Origin: Acidobacteriota bacterium
Lineage (GTDB): Bacteria; Acidobacteriota; Holophagae; Thermotomaculales; Thermotomaculaceae
Length of the DNA stretch: 5,705 nucleotides
Assembly: GCA_027067895.1 (NCBI GenBank)
Contig: JAMOUY010000377.1
Span: 1 to 5,705, forward strand
Direction of reading: 5' to 3'
Shown: piece after piece, positions 1 through 5,705 of the stretch
How the letters are laid out: each line of letters begins with the position of its first letter
Position numbering within the stretch: the stretch's first letter is position 1
Made by a program: the position numbers and the translations under genes
The notes under the pieces: model-generated
What the model was told of the DNA's origin: nothing
The model's database searches: none
What the model saw: only the letters and a program-made list of their open reading frames with translations

Positions 1-122
1 TTCTATTTGATACCGAAAAATTAGGCAACAAAAAAACGGATCAAGATATCTTAAAACTGAAAACAGACAATAAAAACGCGGAATTTATTACGATTAAAAT
101 CGTATATCACATAACAAAATAA
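1..122 (+). CDS. 3' end of an unrecognised protein gene (partial)
   Basis: An open frame runs from the window edge (first full codon at position 3) through 39 codons to a TAA at 120-122. It ends 11 bases before the next start codon, whose ribosome-binding site follows this stop directly. The visible tail is rich in Lys, Asp, Asn and Ile and finishes with an alternating hydrophobic stretch (FITIKIVYHITK) that would suit a final beta strand. The start lies outside the window and I do not recognise the family. Support for it being real comes from the uninterrupted frame, the lysine-rich codon use shared with the two following genes, and the operon-like spacing. It is too short to predict a function. 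Confidence 0.6.
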   Translation, partial: LFDTEKLGNKKTDQDILKLKTDNKNAEFITIKIVYHITK

Positions 123-124
123 AC

Positions 125-130
125 GGAGGA
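125..130 (+). promoter_or_regulatory. Ribosome-binding site of the TPR gene
   Basis: GGAGGA lies three bases before the ATG at 134. It supports that start and begins right after the stop codon of the upstream partial gene, consistent with a polycistronic message. No promoter is visible between the two genes. Confidence 0.75.
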
Positions 131-133
131 TTT

Positions 134-1138
134 ATGAAAAAGGTTCTTTTACTGATGTTTCTTGCCATTGTTATTAATTTTACGGCTAACGCCAACTCTA
201 TTCACCAAAACGAGGCATTTTATCAAATGCTTAACAAACTTTTGGAAGAGCAAAAGTATCCCCAATACTATGCCGAAGCGTTTATGGGACTATGCAATGA
301 CTGGAAAAACACAAAACTTATGTTTTATGTGGCCGACGGATACGACAAATTAGGCGATTTATATAGAGAAAAAAATATGCTTTTAAGAATTTTAACCTTA
401 ACGCCGGAAGACAAAAAAGCAAAAGAAAGACTTGAAAAAATTGAAAAAAGCATTGAGAGGATTGAACAAAAAATCAAAACACTGCACAGCAAACCTGCAA
501 GCGTACAAACCTATACTCAACTCGCTGCAATTTACATAGGATTAAAAAACCTTTCCAAAGCAAGGTATTACCTTAACAAAGCAAATCTTCTCGACCCCGG
601 GAAAAAAAATATTGTCCACAATTTAATGGCAGGCGCATTTGACAAACAAATTGACCTGCCAACCAAGCAAGCGATTAGCCTTGCAAATCAGGCCACCATA
701 GAATACGACAAAGGAAACAAAGAAAAAGCAATGAGAATGTTTAAAGACGCACTCTCCCTCTCAATTATAAGCCCGTTTGTCTACGACAACCTTGGAAAAG
801 TTTTGGTTAAAGAGGGAAATTACGGCGGCGCAATAAGGGCGTTTGAAGAGGAATTGGCAATAAATCCCGACGCACCTACTGCTGTTGCAATAGGAAACCT
901 TTACTACATATTAAAAGATTACAACACCGCATTTTCATATTTTCAGAAAGCGACAAAGTTAAACGGAATGGCAAGCGAAGCATACTACAACATAGCCTTG
1001 TGCCTTGAAAAATTGGGAGACAAAGAAGGCGCAAAACAGTATTACAAAATGGCATTTTCCCAAAATCCAAAATTAAAAGAATCAAAGAAAAACAATACTT
1101 TATTCATCAAGGGAATAGAGATTAAAAAAGCCAATTAA
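134..1138 (+). CDS. Exported tetratricopeptide-repeat (TPR) protein
   Basis: This encodes a 334-residue protein with an N-terminal signal peptide: two Lys, a hydrophobic core at about residues 4-17, and a likely cut after ANA at residue 20. It is therefore probably periplasmic or otherwise exported; there is no lipobox Cys. The mature part is helical repeats. TPR-like units are visible at about 122-156, 182-215, 214-247, 248-280 and 281-314, several ending in the usual Pro (for example INPDAP and QNPKLK), with a weaker unit at about 62-95. A highly charged Lys/Glu stretch at about 93-118 may be a coiled coil or long linker helix. TPR domains bind other proteins, so it is likely a scaffold or assembly factor in the envelope, but no partner or pathway can be named. 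It lies 11 bases after the partial upstream gene and 12 bases before another exported protein, implying one operon. Confidence 0.85.
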   Translation: MKKVLLLMFLAIVINFTANANSIHQNEAFYQMLNKLLEEQKYPQYYAEAFMGLCNDWKNTKLMFYVADGYDKLGDLYREKNMLLRILTLTPEDKKAKERLEKIEKSIERIEQKIKTLHSKPASVQTYTQLAAIYIGLKNLSKARYYLNKANLLDPGKKNIVHNLMAGAFDKQIDLPTKQAISLANQATIEYDKGNKEKAMRMFKDALSLSIISPFVYDNLGKVLVKEGNYGGAIRAFEEELAINPDAPTAVAIGNLYYILKDYNTAFSYFQKATKLNGMASEAYYNIALCLEKLGDKEGAKQYYKMAFSQNPKLKESKKNNTLFIKGIEIKKAN

Positions 1139-1140
1139 AC

Positions 1141-1144
1141 GGAG
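1141..1144 (+). promoter_or_regulatory. Ribosome-binding site of the DUF4412-like gene
   Basis: GGAG lies six bases before the ATG at 1151, inside the 12-base gap after the TPR gene. It is weaker than the site of the TPR gene but preceded by the same bases (AC), giving ACGGAG at both junctions. It supports the chosen start, which also places a signal peptide at the N-terminus. Confidence 0.65.
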
Positions 1145-1150
1145 AAAGAC

Positions 1151-1849
1151 ATGAAAAAAATTATTTCCGGAATTTTTATTCTGCTGTTTTCGGCACTGGC
1201 TTTTTCAAAAGGCTACAAAATAACCTATAAAGTCTATGTCTCGGGAAGCGACAAGCCTTTTACGGAAGAAATCACACTATGCGACAACTGGTTGATAATT
1301 TCAATTGATAAAGACAGGTACTACCTTTTTCAAAACAAAAAAGGATACTTGGTAAACAAAAAAAAGAAAACAGCGGTTGAATACGATTTAATAAGAAATA
1401 TGCCGTTTTTTTCAGCCTTTATTGCGCCATACGGCATAACAACAAACGACGGGACAATTATCTTTCCGCAACTTATTTTCAAAAAAACAAAGAAAACCGC
1501 CAAAATAAACAAACTTTTGTGCAGAAAATACGAACTTCCGGGAAACTATCTGAATTCAAAATCAATCGCTTGGTTTTCCGAAAAAAAACTCAGGTATGAC
1601 GGGAAAGTCTTCGCAAAATACTTGTCATTCTTCACAACTTCAAGAAGTTTGATTGAGCAGGCAAAAAGATTAAACAGTCTCCCTGTAAAACTTGAAACTT
1701 TTTTAGAGGGGGGACTTGTTAAAGACGCAAACATAAGAGTGCTTGACAAAATAAGAGAAATAAATTGCGTTAAAGACAGAATTTCTCTACCGAAAGACTA
1801 TAAAATCATAAAAGCAAAACCTCAGGGAATTCCGGCGGCCGCAATGTAA
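1151..1849 (+). CDS. Exported protein resembling the DUF4412 family
   Basis: This encodes a 232-residue protein with a signal peptide (hydrophobic core at about residues 4-17, cut near ALA-FS or AFS-K at 17-19), so it is probably periplasmic. The rest is mostly predicted beta strand. The order of motifs resembles DUF4412-type proteins: an early strand (YKITYKVYVSG), a segment naming a stored or displayed value followed by a Lys-rich turn (YYLFQNKKGYLVNKKKKTAVEYDL split over about 57-80), a 'xCxKYEL' strand at 124-129, a 'W(F/L)SEKxL' strand at about 141-147, 'LPVKLET' at 177-183, and a closing 'LPKDYKIIK' at 213-221. This is a by-eye match and members of that family have no settled function. 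Three Cys (44, 124, 206) remain after cleavage; there is no lipobox. It is the last gene of the left operon, and its final codons form one arm of the terminator hairpin. Confidence 0.75.
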   Translation: MKKIISGIFILLFSALAFSKGYKITYKVYVSGSDKPFTEEITLCDNWLIISIDKDRYYLFQNKKGYLVNKKKKTAVEYDLIRNMPFFSAFIAPYGITTNDGTIIFPQLIFKKTKKTAKINKLLCRKYELPGNYLNSKSIAWFSEKKLRYDGKVFAKYLSFFTTSRSLIEQAKRLNSLPVKLETFLEGGLVKDANIRVLDKIREINCVKDRISLPKDYKIIKAKPQGIPAAAM

Positions 1850-1873
1850 TGGCCGCCTTTCCTTTCGGTTTTT
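1834..1873 (+). terminator. Rho-independent terminator overlapping the end of the DUF4412-like gene
   Basis: A perfect 7-bp stem (GGCGGCC at 1834-1840 pairing with GGCCGCC at 1851-1857) encloses a 10-base loop and is followed by an interrupted T-rich tract (1858-1873, ending in five Ts). The first arm encodes the last Ala codons of the upstream gene, and its TAA stop (1847-1849) lies in the loop. The stem also forms in transcripts coming from rfbC on the other strand, 18 bases past its stop, but without a following U-run, so in that direction it would more likely mark or protect an RNA end than terminate efficiently. Confidence 0.75.
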
Positions 1874-1875
1874 GT

Positions 1876-2427
1876 TTAATTTTCAAAAAATTTTGCTTTG
1901 GAAAAATACGGAAGGTCCAAATCTTTTTTTGAAACAATCGGATTTTCAACAGGCCAATCTATCTTTAATTCGCTATCGTTGTAAACAATTCCCGCTTCGC
2001 ATTCGGGACAGTATTCGTTTGAGACAAAGTATTCAACAACCGCATAGTCAGACAAAACGGCAAAACCGTGGGCAAAACCTTCCGGAATGAAAAATAACTT
2101 TCCGTTTTCAAAACTTAAATTTTCCCCAACCCATTTGCCGAAATAAGGGGATTTCTTCCTAACGTCAACCGCAACGTCGTAAATCTCTCCGTAAACACAC
2201 CTTACAAGTTTTGCCTGAGGTTTAGGCGGAAGTTGATAATGAAGTCCGCGAATAACACCTTTTTTGGAATAAGACATATTCAATTGATTAAAATCAACGT
2301 CAATGCCGTTTTCTTTAAAAACGGTTTTTTTGTAAATTTCCTGAAAAAAACCCCTTTCGTCTTTATACCTGTCCGGAATAACAAGAACAACGTCGGGGAT
2401 TTCCAAGCGCCTGAATTCAAAACCCAT
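1876..2427 (-). CDS. rfbC: dTDP-4-dehydrorhamnose 3,5-epimerase
   Basis: This enzyme (RfbC/RmlC) epimerises dTDP-4-keto-6-deoxyglucose at C3 and C5 to dTDP-4-keto-L-rhamnose, the third of four cytosolic steps to dTDP-L-rhamnose. The protein is 183 residues, the usual length, with the single cupin fold. Hallmarks are visible: DERGFFQE (23-30), the NxSxxxGVIRGLHYQ block (50-65) with the presumed catalytic base His63, QAKLVRC (71-77) with substrate-binding Lys73, GxIxDVAVDxR (80-90), IPEGFAHGF (114-122) with His120, the tyrosines at 133 and 139 (one likely the catalytic acid), and a late Asp169 that would pair with His63. The ATG follows the rfbA stop with no gap, and its Shine-Dalgarno site lies within rfbA, so coupled translation is likely. 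It is the last gene of the operon and converges on the left operon across 26 bases. A CPEC motif (140-143) beside Tyr139 is not typical as I know the family. Confidence 0.96.
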   Translation of the reverse strand: MGFEFRRLEIPDVVLVIPDRYKDERGFFQEIYKKTVFKENGIDVDFNQLNMSYSKKGVIRGLHYQLPPKPQAKLVRCVYGEIYDVAVDVRKKSPYFGKWVGENLSFENGKLFFIPEGFAHGFAVLSDYAVVEYFVSNEYCPECEAGIVYNDSELKIDWPVENPIVSKKDLDLPYFSKAKFFEN

Positions 2428-3297
2428 TTAATCCTCCAACAAACTTCTCAAATAACTCCCGTATCCGCTTTTCATTAAAGGCTCGGAAAGTTTGTGCAAT
2501 TCTTCTTCCGAAATCCATCCGTTTCTGTAAGCAATTTCTTCAATACAGGCAATTTTAATATTTTGCCTGTCTTCTATGGTTTTGATAAACATTGAGGCTT
2601 CAAGCATTGAAGCGTGGGTTCCCGTATCAAGCCAAGCAAAACCTCTCCCCATCAACTCAACGTTTAATTTCCCTTTTTCAAGGTAAACCTTGTTTACGTC
2701 TGTAATCTCCAACTCTCCCCTTGAAGAAGGCTTCAAGCCTTTTGAAATTTCAACAACCTCATTGTCGTAAAAATAAAGGCCTACAACTGCATAGTTTGAT
2801 TTGGGATTTTTAGGCTTCTCCTCAATTGACAAAACCTTTCCGTCGGAAGAAAATTCAACAACTCCGTATCTTTCCGGGTCGTTTACCCTGTATCCGAAAA
2901 CGGTTGCCCCCTCTTTTCTTTCATTTGCGCTTTTTAACAAATCGGTTAATCCGTGGCCGTAAAAAACATTGTCTCCAAGCACAAGGGTAACGTCGTCGTC
3001 CCCGATAAATTCCTCTCCCAAAATAAATGCTTCGGCTATTCCTTTTGGCGCTTCCTGCACCTTGTAAGCCAACTTTAATCCGTACTGCTCACCGCTTCCG
3101 AAAAGCCTCTCAAACCTCGGGGTATCCTCAGGCGTTGAAATAATGAGAATTTCCCTTATCCCCGCAAGCATCAAGGTTGACAATGGATAGTAAATCAAAG
3201 GCTTATCGTAAATAGGCAAAAGTTGTTTGCACACGGGCAACGTTGCCGGATAAAGCCTCGTCCCGCTTCCTCCCGCTAAAATTATTCCCTTTCTCAC
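2428..3297 (-). CDS. rfbA: Glucose-1-phosphate thymidylyltransferase
   Basis: This enzyme (RfbA/RmlA) joins dTTP and glucose-1-phosphate to give dTDP-glucose and pyrophosphate, the first and usually feedback-controlled step to dTDP-L-rhamnose. At 289 residues it is full length for the short RmlA type. The nucleotidyltransferase signature [13 protein letters not shown] (7-19) is followed by the [11 protein letters not shown] block (23-33), with Lys24 and Arg14 expected to bind triphosphate. Also seen are the metal-binding [11 protein letters not shown] block near the middle, [19 protein letters not shown] (sugar binding) and [15 protein letters not shown] (second metal-site Asp). The start is GTG at 3295-3297, chosen because a strong Shine-Dalgarno site sits four bases before it and the family motif begins only six residues in. 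It is one base from pfkA and abuts rfbC. Genes for the second and fourth steps are not in the window. Confidence 0.97.
   Translation of the reverse strand: MRKGIILAGGSGTRLYPATLPVCKQLLPIYDKPLIYYPLSTLMLAGIREILIISTPEDTPRFERLFGSGEQYGLKLAYKVQEAPKGIAEAFILGEEFIGDDDVTLVLGDNVFYGHGLTDLLKSANERKEGATVFGYRVNDPERYGVVEFSSDGKVLSIEEKPKNPKSNYAVVGLYFYDNEVVEISKGLKPSSRGELEITDVNKVYLEKGKLNVELMGRGFAWLDTGTHASMLEASMFIKTIEDRQNIKIACIEEIAYRNGWISEEELHKLSEPLMKSGYGSYLRSLLED
2433..2437 (-). promoter_or_regulatory. Ribosome-binding site of rfbC inside the rfbA end
   Basis: GGAGG on the minus strand is formed by the last Leu-Glu-Asp codons of rfbA and lies five bases before the rfbC ATG, which follows the rfbA TAA directly. 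A ribosome finishing rfbA would be placed on the rfbC start. Confidence 0.75.
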
Positions 3298-3298
3298 T

Positions 3299-4402
3299 TT
3301 ACCTCCCGAAAGAAATTCCTATTGATTCAGCCGCTTTAACCAACTGGCCTTCTGGATTTACCTTTTTCAAATCTTTAATAGCCTCTTTTATAGGAACAAC
3401 CTCTATATTAGGCGTTCTCAAACAAACCATGTGGCCGTATTTTCCCTCCGCAAGCACATCCGTTGCCGCAACACCGAACCTTGTGGCAAGAATTCTGTCG
3501 TACGGGGTTGGCGAACCGCCTCGCTGCAAATGCCCCAAAACGGTAACCCTTACATCCATACCGGTTCTTTTCTGTATCTGCTCTCCCACAACATAACCTA
3601 TCCCGCCTAAACGAGGCGCCTTGCCTTTTACGTTTTTCTCCTGAAAAACCATTTCACCGCCTTTGGGTTTTGCCCCTTCGGCAACAACAACTATTGAAAA
3701 CTTGCTTCCCAACTTGTTTCTTCTGATTATTTTTCCGCACACTTTGTCAATATCAAATGGAATTTCGGGAATTAAAATAACGTCCGCGCCTCCCGCAATT
3801 CCGCTTTCAAGGGCAATCCAGCCTACATACCTTCCCATAACTTCAATAACGATAACCCTGTGGTGAGACTGCGCCGTTGTGTGAAGTTTGTCAAGTGCTT
3901 CGGTTGCTGTTGTAATAGCTGTGTTGAAACCGAATGTGTAATCGGTTGCCTTTAAATCGTTGTCAATTGTTTTGGGAACACCAACAATTTTTACTCCCTT
4001 TTCCGCAAATTTGTTTGCAATAGACAAAGTGCCGTCTCCGCCTATTACCACAAGCGCGTCTATTTCAAGAATATTCAAATACTCAATTACCCTGTCTGAC
4101 ATATCCTTTACAACTTCTTTGCCGTCTTCGTGCACAACATATTCAAAGGGATTGCCTTTGTTGGTTGTTCCGAGAATTGTCCCGCCAAGCGGAAGAATTC
4201 CCCTTATGCCATATTCCGTTAACTCCCTTAACTCCCTTCCCACAACAAGCCCTTCAAAACCGTCCGGGACGCCGTAAACTCTCCAATTGTATTTTCTGAT
4301 AGCGGATTTTACGACTCCTCTGATAACTGCGTTTAATCCCGGTGCATCGCCGCCGCCGGTTAATATGGCTATCTTTTTTATTTCTGACGCACAAGAACTC
4401 AT
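3299..4402 (-). CDS. pfkA: 6-phosphofructokinase (probably ATP-dependent, with a Lys in the position typical of PPi enzymes)
   Basis: It phosphorylates fructose-6-phosphate to fructose-1,6-bisphosphate in glycolysis, in the cytosol. At 367 residues it is longer than the roughly 320-residue E. coli enzyme. Visible motifs, in order: [14 protein letters not shown] (16-29), GGDG (121-124), PKTIDND (143-149) with catalytic Asp147, MGRYVGW (189-195), PEI (212-214) and [15 protein letters not shown] (289-303). Gly124 matches E. coli Gly104, as in ATP enzymes (PPi enzymes have Asp). Lys144 matches E. coli Gly124, where PPi enzymes and some ATP enzymes, such as the actinobacterial one from Streptomyces coelicolor, carry Lys. 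ATP use is the best inference. E. coli's effector-site Arg21 is kept (Arg28), while Arg25 is Lys. The ATG at 4402 has a GGGAGGG site three bases upstream and gives a seven-residue extension before the usual start of the fold. It leads the pfkA-rfbA-rfbC cluster, 59 bases after tex. Confidence 0.95.
   Translation of the reverse strand: MSSCASEIKKIAILTGGGDAPGLNAVIRGVVKSAIRKYNWRVYGVPDGFEGLVVGRELRELTEYGIRGILPLGGTILGTTNKGNPFEYVVHEDGKEVVKDMSDRVIEYLNILEIDALVVIGGDGTLSIANKFAEKGVKIVGVPKTIDNDLKATDYTFGFNTAITTATEALDKLHTTAQSHHRVIVIEVMGRYVGWIALESGIAGGADVILIPEIPFDIDKVCGKIIRRNKLGSKFSIVVVAEGAKPKGGEMVFQEKNVKGKAPRLGGIGYVVGEQIQKRTGMDVRVTVLGHLQRGGSPTPYDRILATRFGVAATDVLAEGKYGHMVCLRTPNIEVVPIKEAIKDLKKVNPEGQLVKAAESIGISFGR
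3302..3307 (-). promoter_or_regulatory. Ribosome-binding site of rfbA inside the pfkA end
   Basis: GGGAGG on the minus strand overlaps the last Gly-Arg codons of pfkA and lies four bases before the rfbA GTG. It decides in favour of the GTG start and indicates coupling of rfbA translation to pfkA. Confidence 0.75.
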
Positions 4403-4405
4403 AAT

Positions 4406-4412
4406 CCCTCCC
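4406..4412 (-). promoter_or_regulatory. Ribosome-binding site of pfkA
   Basis: GGGAGGG on the minus strand ends three bases before the pfkA ATG and supports that start, even though it adds a short N-terminal extension compared with typical phosphofructokinases. Confidence 0.7.
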
Positions 4413-4419
4413 GATTTTT

Positions 4420-4439
4420 TGCTTACTATAATTTAAGCA
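4420..4439. repeat. Short inverted repeat in the tex-pfkA gap, possible operator
   Basis: TGCTTA (4420-4425) and TAAGCA (4434-4439) form a perfect 6-bp inverted repeat with an 8-base spacer. It occupies the 59-base gap upstream of pfkA. On the minus strand it is followed by a run of As rather than Ts, so it is not a terminator for tex. It overlaps the possible promoter -10 region for pfkA, which is where a repressor site could lie, but in AT-rich DNA a repeat of this length can occur by chance. Confidence 0.35.
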
Positions 4440-4457
4440 TATTTTGATTTATTTCAA
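4425..4457 (-). promoter_or_regulatory. Possible weak promoter for pfkA-rfbA-rfbC
   Basis: On the minus strand a TTGAAA (4457-4452) resembles a -35 box. Possible -10 hexamers are TAAATT (16-base spacing, four of six matches) and TATAGT at 4430-4425 (21-base spacing, too long). No arrangement is convincing, and readthrough from tex is equally possible since no terminator is seen between the genes. Confidence 0.25.
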
Positions 4458-4461
4458 CAGA

Positions 4462-5705
4462 TTATTGTTTTCCAAACCTTTCAAGCAGTTTGTTGACAAG
4501 CACCTCTTTTCTATCCCTTTTTTCTTGGCGAGGCTTTTTCCTTTCTCTCTTCTTCTTCGTGTTTGGTTTCAACGCTTTTATGCTTAGAAAAATTCTGTTC
4601 AATTCATTGTCCACCTTTAAGACTTTAACCTTAACCTTGTCCCCGACAGAAACTTCGTCTTCGGGATTTTTCACAAAAGAATGGGACAATTCGCTTATAT
4701 GGACAAGCCCATCCTGATGGACGCCTATATCGACAAAAGCGCCGAATTTTGTAACGTTTGTAATAACCCCGTTCAGTATCATTCCCTCGCTTAAATCCTC
4801 AATGGTTTCAATTCCCTCGGCAAACTCAAACAATTCAAAGTCTTTTCTCGGGTCTCTTCCCGGGTTTAGCAACTCTTTGACTATATCGTTTAGGGTAAAC
4901 TCGCCGAATTCTTCCGTTTCAAATTTTTTCAAATCAAGAGAATTCAAGATTTCCTCGTTTCCGATTAAATCCTTTATTTCAACCCCGCTTTCTTCCGCCA
5001 TTTTTTCAACGATAAAATAGGATTCGGGGTGAATTCCGGTTGAATCAAGTATGTTTTCCCCGTCCCTGATTCTCAAAAATCCGGCACTCTGCTCAAACGT
5101 TTTGTCTCCGAAGCCTTTCACTTCAAGCAACTGCTTTCTGTCAGCAAACTTGCCGTTTTTATCCCTGTATTCAACAATGTTTTTTGCCACTCTTTCGCTT
5201 ATTCCCGACACATACTTCAAAAGGTGATAGGACGCCGTGTTTAAGTCAACCCCTACCCGGTTTACCACCGAAACGACAACATTGTCCAGTTTCTTTTTCA
5301 AAAGCGTTTGGTTTACGTCGTGCTGATACTGACCCACCCCTATTGATTTCGGGTCAATTTTTACCAATTCGGACAAAGGGTCCTGAAACCTTCTGCCGAT
5401 TGAAACCGCACCTCTAACGGTAAGGTCGTAATCCGGAAATTCTTCAATTGCCGCTTTTGAGGCTGAATAAACAGAGGCGCCAGCCTCATTTACAACGCTT
5501 ACAATTACCCCGTCGGGCACAATTGATTTGAAAAAAGCCCTTGTCTCCCTTGACGCAGTGCCGTTTCCTATTGCAACGGCCTTGATTTTGTATTTTTCTA
5601 TCAAATTCAATGCGATTTTTTTTGCCTCTTCAACTTTCTCATGGGGTTTTGTGGGATAAATTGTGGCATTTTCAAGAAGTTTCCCCGTTTCGCTTAATGC
5701 GACAA
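4462..5705 (-). CDS. tex: RNA-binding protein Tex, C-terminal part (start outside window)
   Basis: Tex is a conserved cytosolic nucleic-acid-binding protein related to eukaryotic Spt6 and linked to transcription. The frame is open to the window edge, giving 413 visible residues of a protein usually over 700 long. Seen in order: the end of the YqgF/RNase H-like domain (VALSETGKLLENA at the edge, AIGNGTASRE at 44-53, VNEAGASVYSAS at 71-82), the strongly conserved RGAVSIGRRFQDPL (97-110) and VGQYQHDV (123-130), a helix-hairpin-helix region (about 143-212), a TGIHPESY motif, and an S1 RNA-binding domain (about 304-378). A very basic tail (379-413) ends the protein. A TTG codon at 5608-5610 could be mistaken for a start, but clear Tex sequence continues upstream of it. 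It precedes pfkA by 59 bases with no visible terminator. Confidence 0.96.
   Translation of the reverse strand, partial: VALSETGKLLENATIYPTKPHEKVEEAKKIALNLIEKYKIKAVAIGNGTASRETRAFFKSIVPDGVIVSVVNEAGASVYSASKAAIEEFPDYDLTVRGAVSIGRRFQDPLSELVKIDPKSIGVGQYQHDVNQTLLKKKLDNVVVSVVNRVGVDLNTASYHLLKYVSGISERVAKNIVEYRDKNGKFADRKQLLEVKGFGDKTFEQSAGFLRIRDGENILDSTGIHPESYFIVEKMAEESGVEIKDLIGNEEILNSLDLKKFETEEFGEFTLNDIVKELLNPGRDPRKDFELFEFAEGIETIEDLSEGMILNGVITNVTKFGAFVDIGVHQDGLVHISELSHSFVKNPEDEVSVGDKVKVKVLKVDNELNRIFLSIKALKPNTKKKRERKKPRQEKRDRKEVLVNKLLERFGKQ

Noticed and set aside
3..122. Possible YceI-like ending of the partial first gene
   Set aside because: A few residues (FDT, GNKK, ITIKI) loosely recall that family, but the order and position at the C-terminus do not fit, and 39 residues are too few.
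1872..2478. Plus-strand open frames opposite rfbC and the end of rfbA (1872-2090, 2233-2478)
   Set aside because: They lie antisense to well-conserved enzyme genes, have no good ribosome-binding site and no recognisable protein features.
3243..4277. Plus-strand open frames opposite pfkA (3243-3596, 3663-3866, 3960-4277)
   Set aside because: They are mirror frames of a strongly conserved gene; their Ser/Pro/Thr-rich translations reflect the pyrimidine-rich complement.
4427..4432. Perfect TATAAT on the plus strand in the tex-pfkA gap
   Set aside because: There is no -35 box at the right distance and no plus-strand gene follows; a hexamer match is expected by chance in AT-rich DNA.
4490..5417. 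Plus-strand open frames opposite tex (4490-4717, 4802-5020, 5184-5417)
   Set aside because: They are antisense to conserved Tex motifs, with low-complexity Ser/Phe-rich translations and no supporting signals.
4462..5610. A complete 382-residue protein starting at a TTG codon (5608-5610)
   Set aside because: The frame continues open to the window edge and the upstream codons encode recognisable Tex sequence (VALSETGKLLENA), so the TTG is an internal Leu codon of a longer gene.
1..5705. Mobile element, CRISPR array, tRNA or phage remnant
   Set aside because: No long direct or terminal repeats, transposase or integrase motifs, or tRNA-like folds were seen; nearly all of the sequence is occupied by ordinary genes.

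Overview
The window is a gene-dense piece of an AT-rich bacterial chromosome. It has two gene clusters that converge at about 1850-1875. Strong GGAGG-type Shine-Dalgarno sites, lysine-rich proteins, one GTG start, two exported proteins and dTDP-rhamnose genes all fit a bacterium, most likely a diderm (Gram-negative). Nothing visible fixes the phylum. No mobile element, CRISPR array, tRNA or rRNA was seen, and no stretch over 300 bases lacks a gene.

Left cluster, plus strand (1-1849): the last codons of an unrecognised gene, then a secreted tetratricopeptide-repeat protein, then a secreted protein that looks like the DUF4412 family. The gaps are 11 and 12 bases and each gene has its own ribosome-binding site, so this reads as one transcript. 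A GC-rich hairpin followed by a T-rich tract closes it. The upstream arm of the hairpin lies inside the last codons of the third gene and the stop codon lies in the loop.

Right cluster, minus strand (5705-1876): the C-terminal part of the RNA-binding protein Tex, a 59-base gap with a 6-bp inverted repeat, then pfkA (6-phosphofructokinase), rfbA (glucose-1-phosphate thymidylyltransferase) and rfbC (dTDP-4-dehydrorhamnose 3,5-epimerase). The last three are packed with gaps of 1 and 0 bases, and each downstream Shine-Dalgarno site is buried in the end of the preceding gene, so translation is probably coupled.

RfbA makes dTDP-glucose and RfbC performs the third of the four steps to dTDP-L-rhamnose, a precursor of cell-surface polysaccharide. 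The second and fourth enzymes (RfbB, RfbD) are not in the window. Phosphofructokinase works on the hexose-phosphate pool that also feeds glucose-1-phosphate, so the pairing makes metabolic sense, though it may simply be gene packing. All recognised genes belong to known families. The points most worth checking are the hybrid substrate-site residues of the phosphofructokinase, the tight pfkA-rfbA-rfbC arrangement, the terminator overlapping a coding end, and the uncharacterised exported pair on the left.
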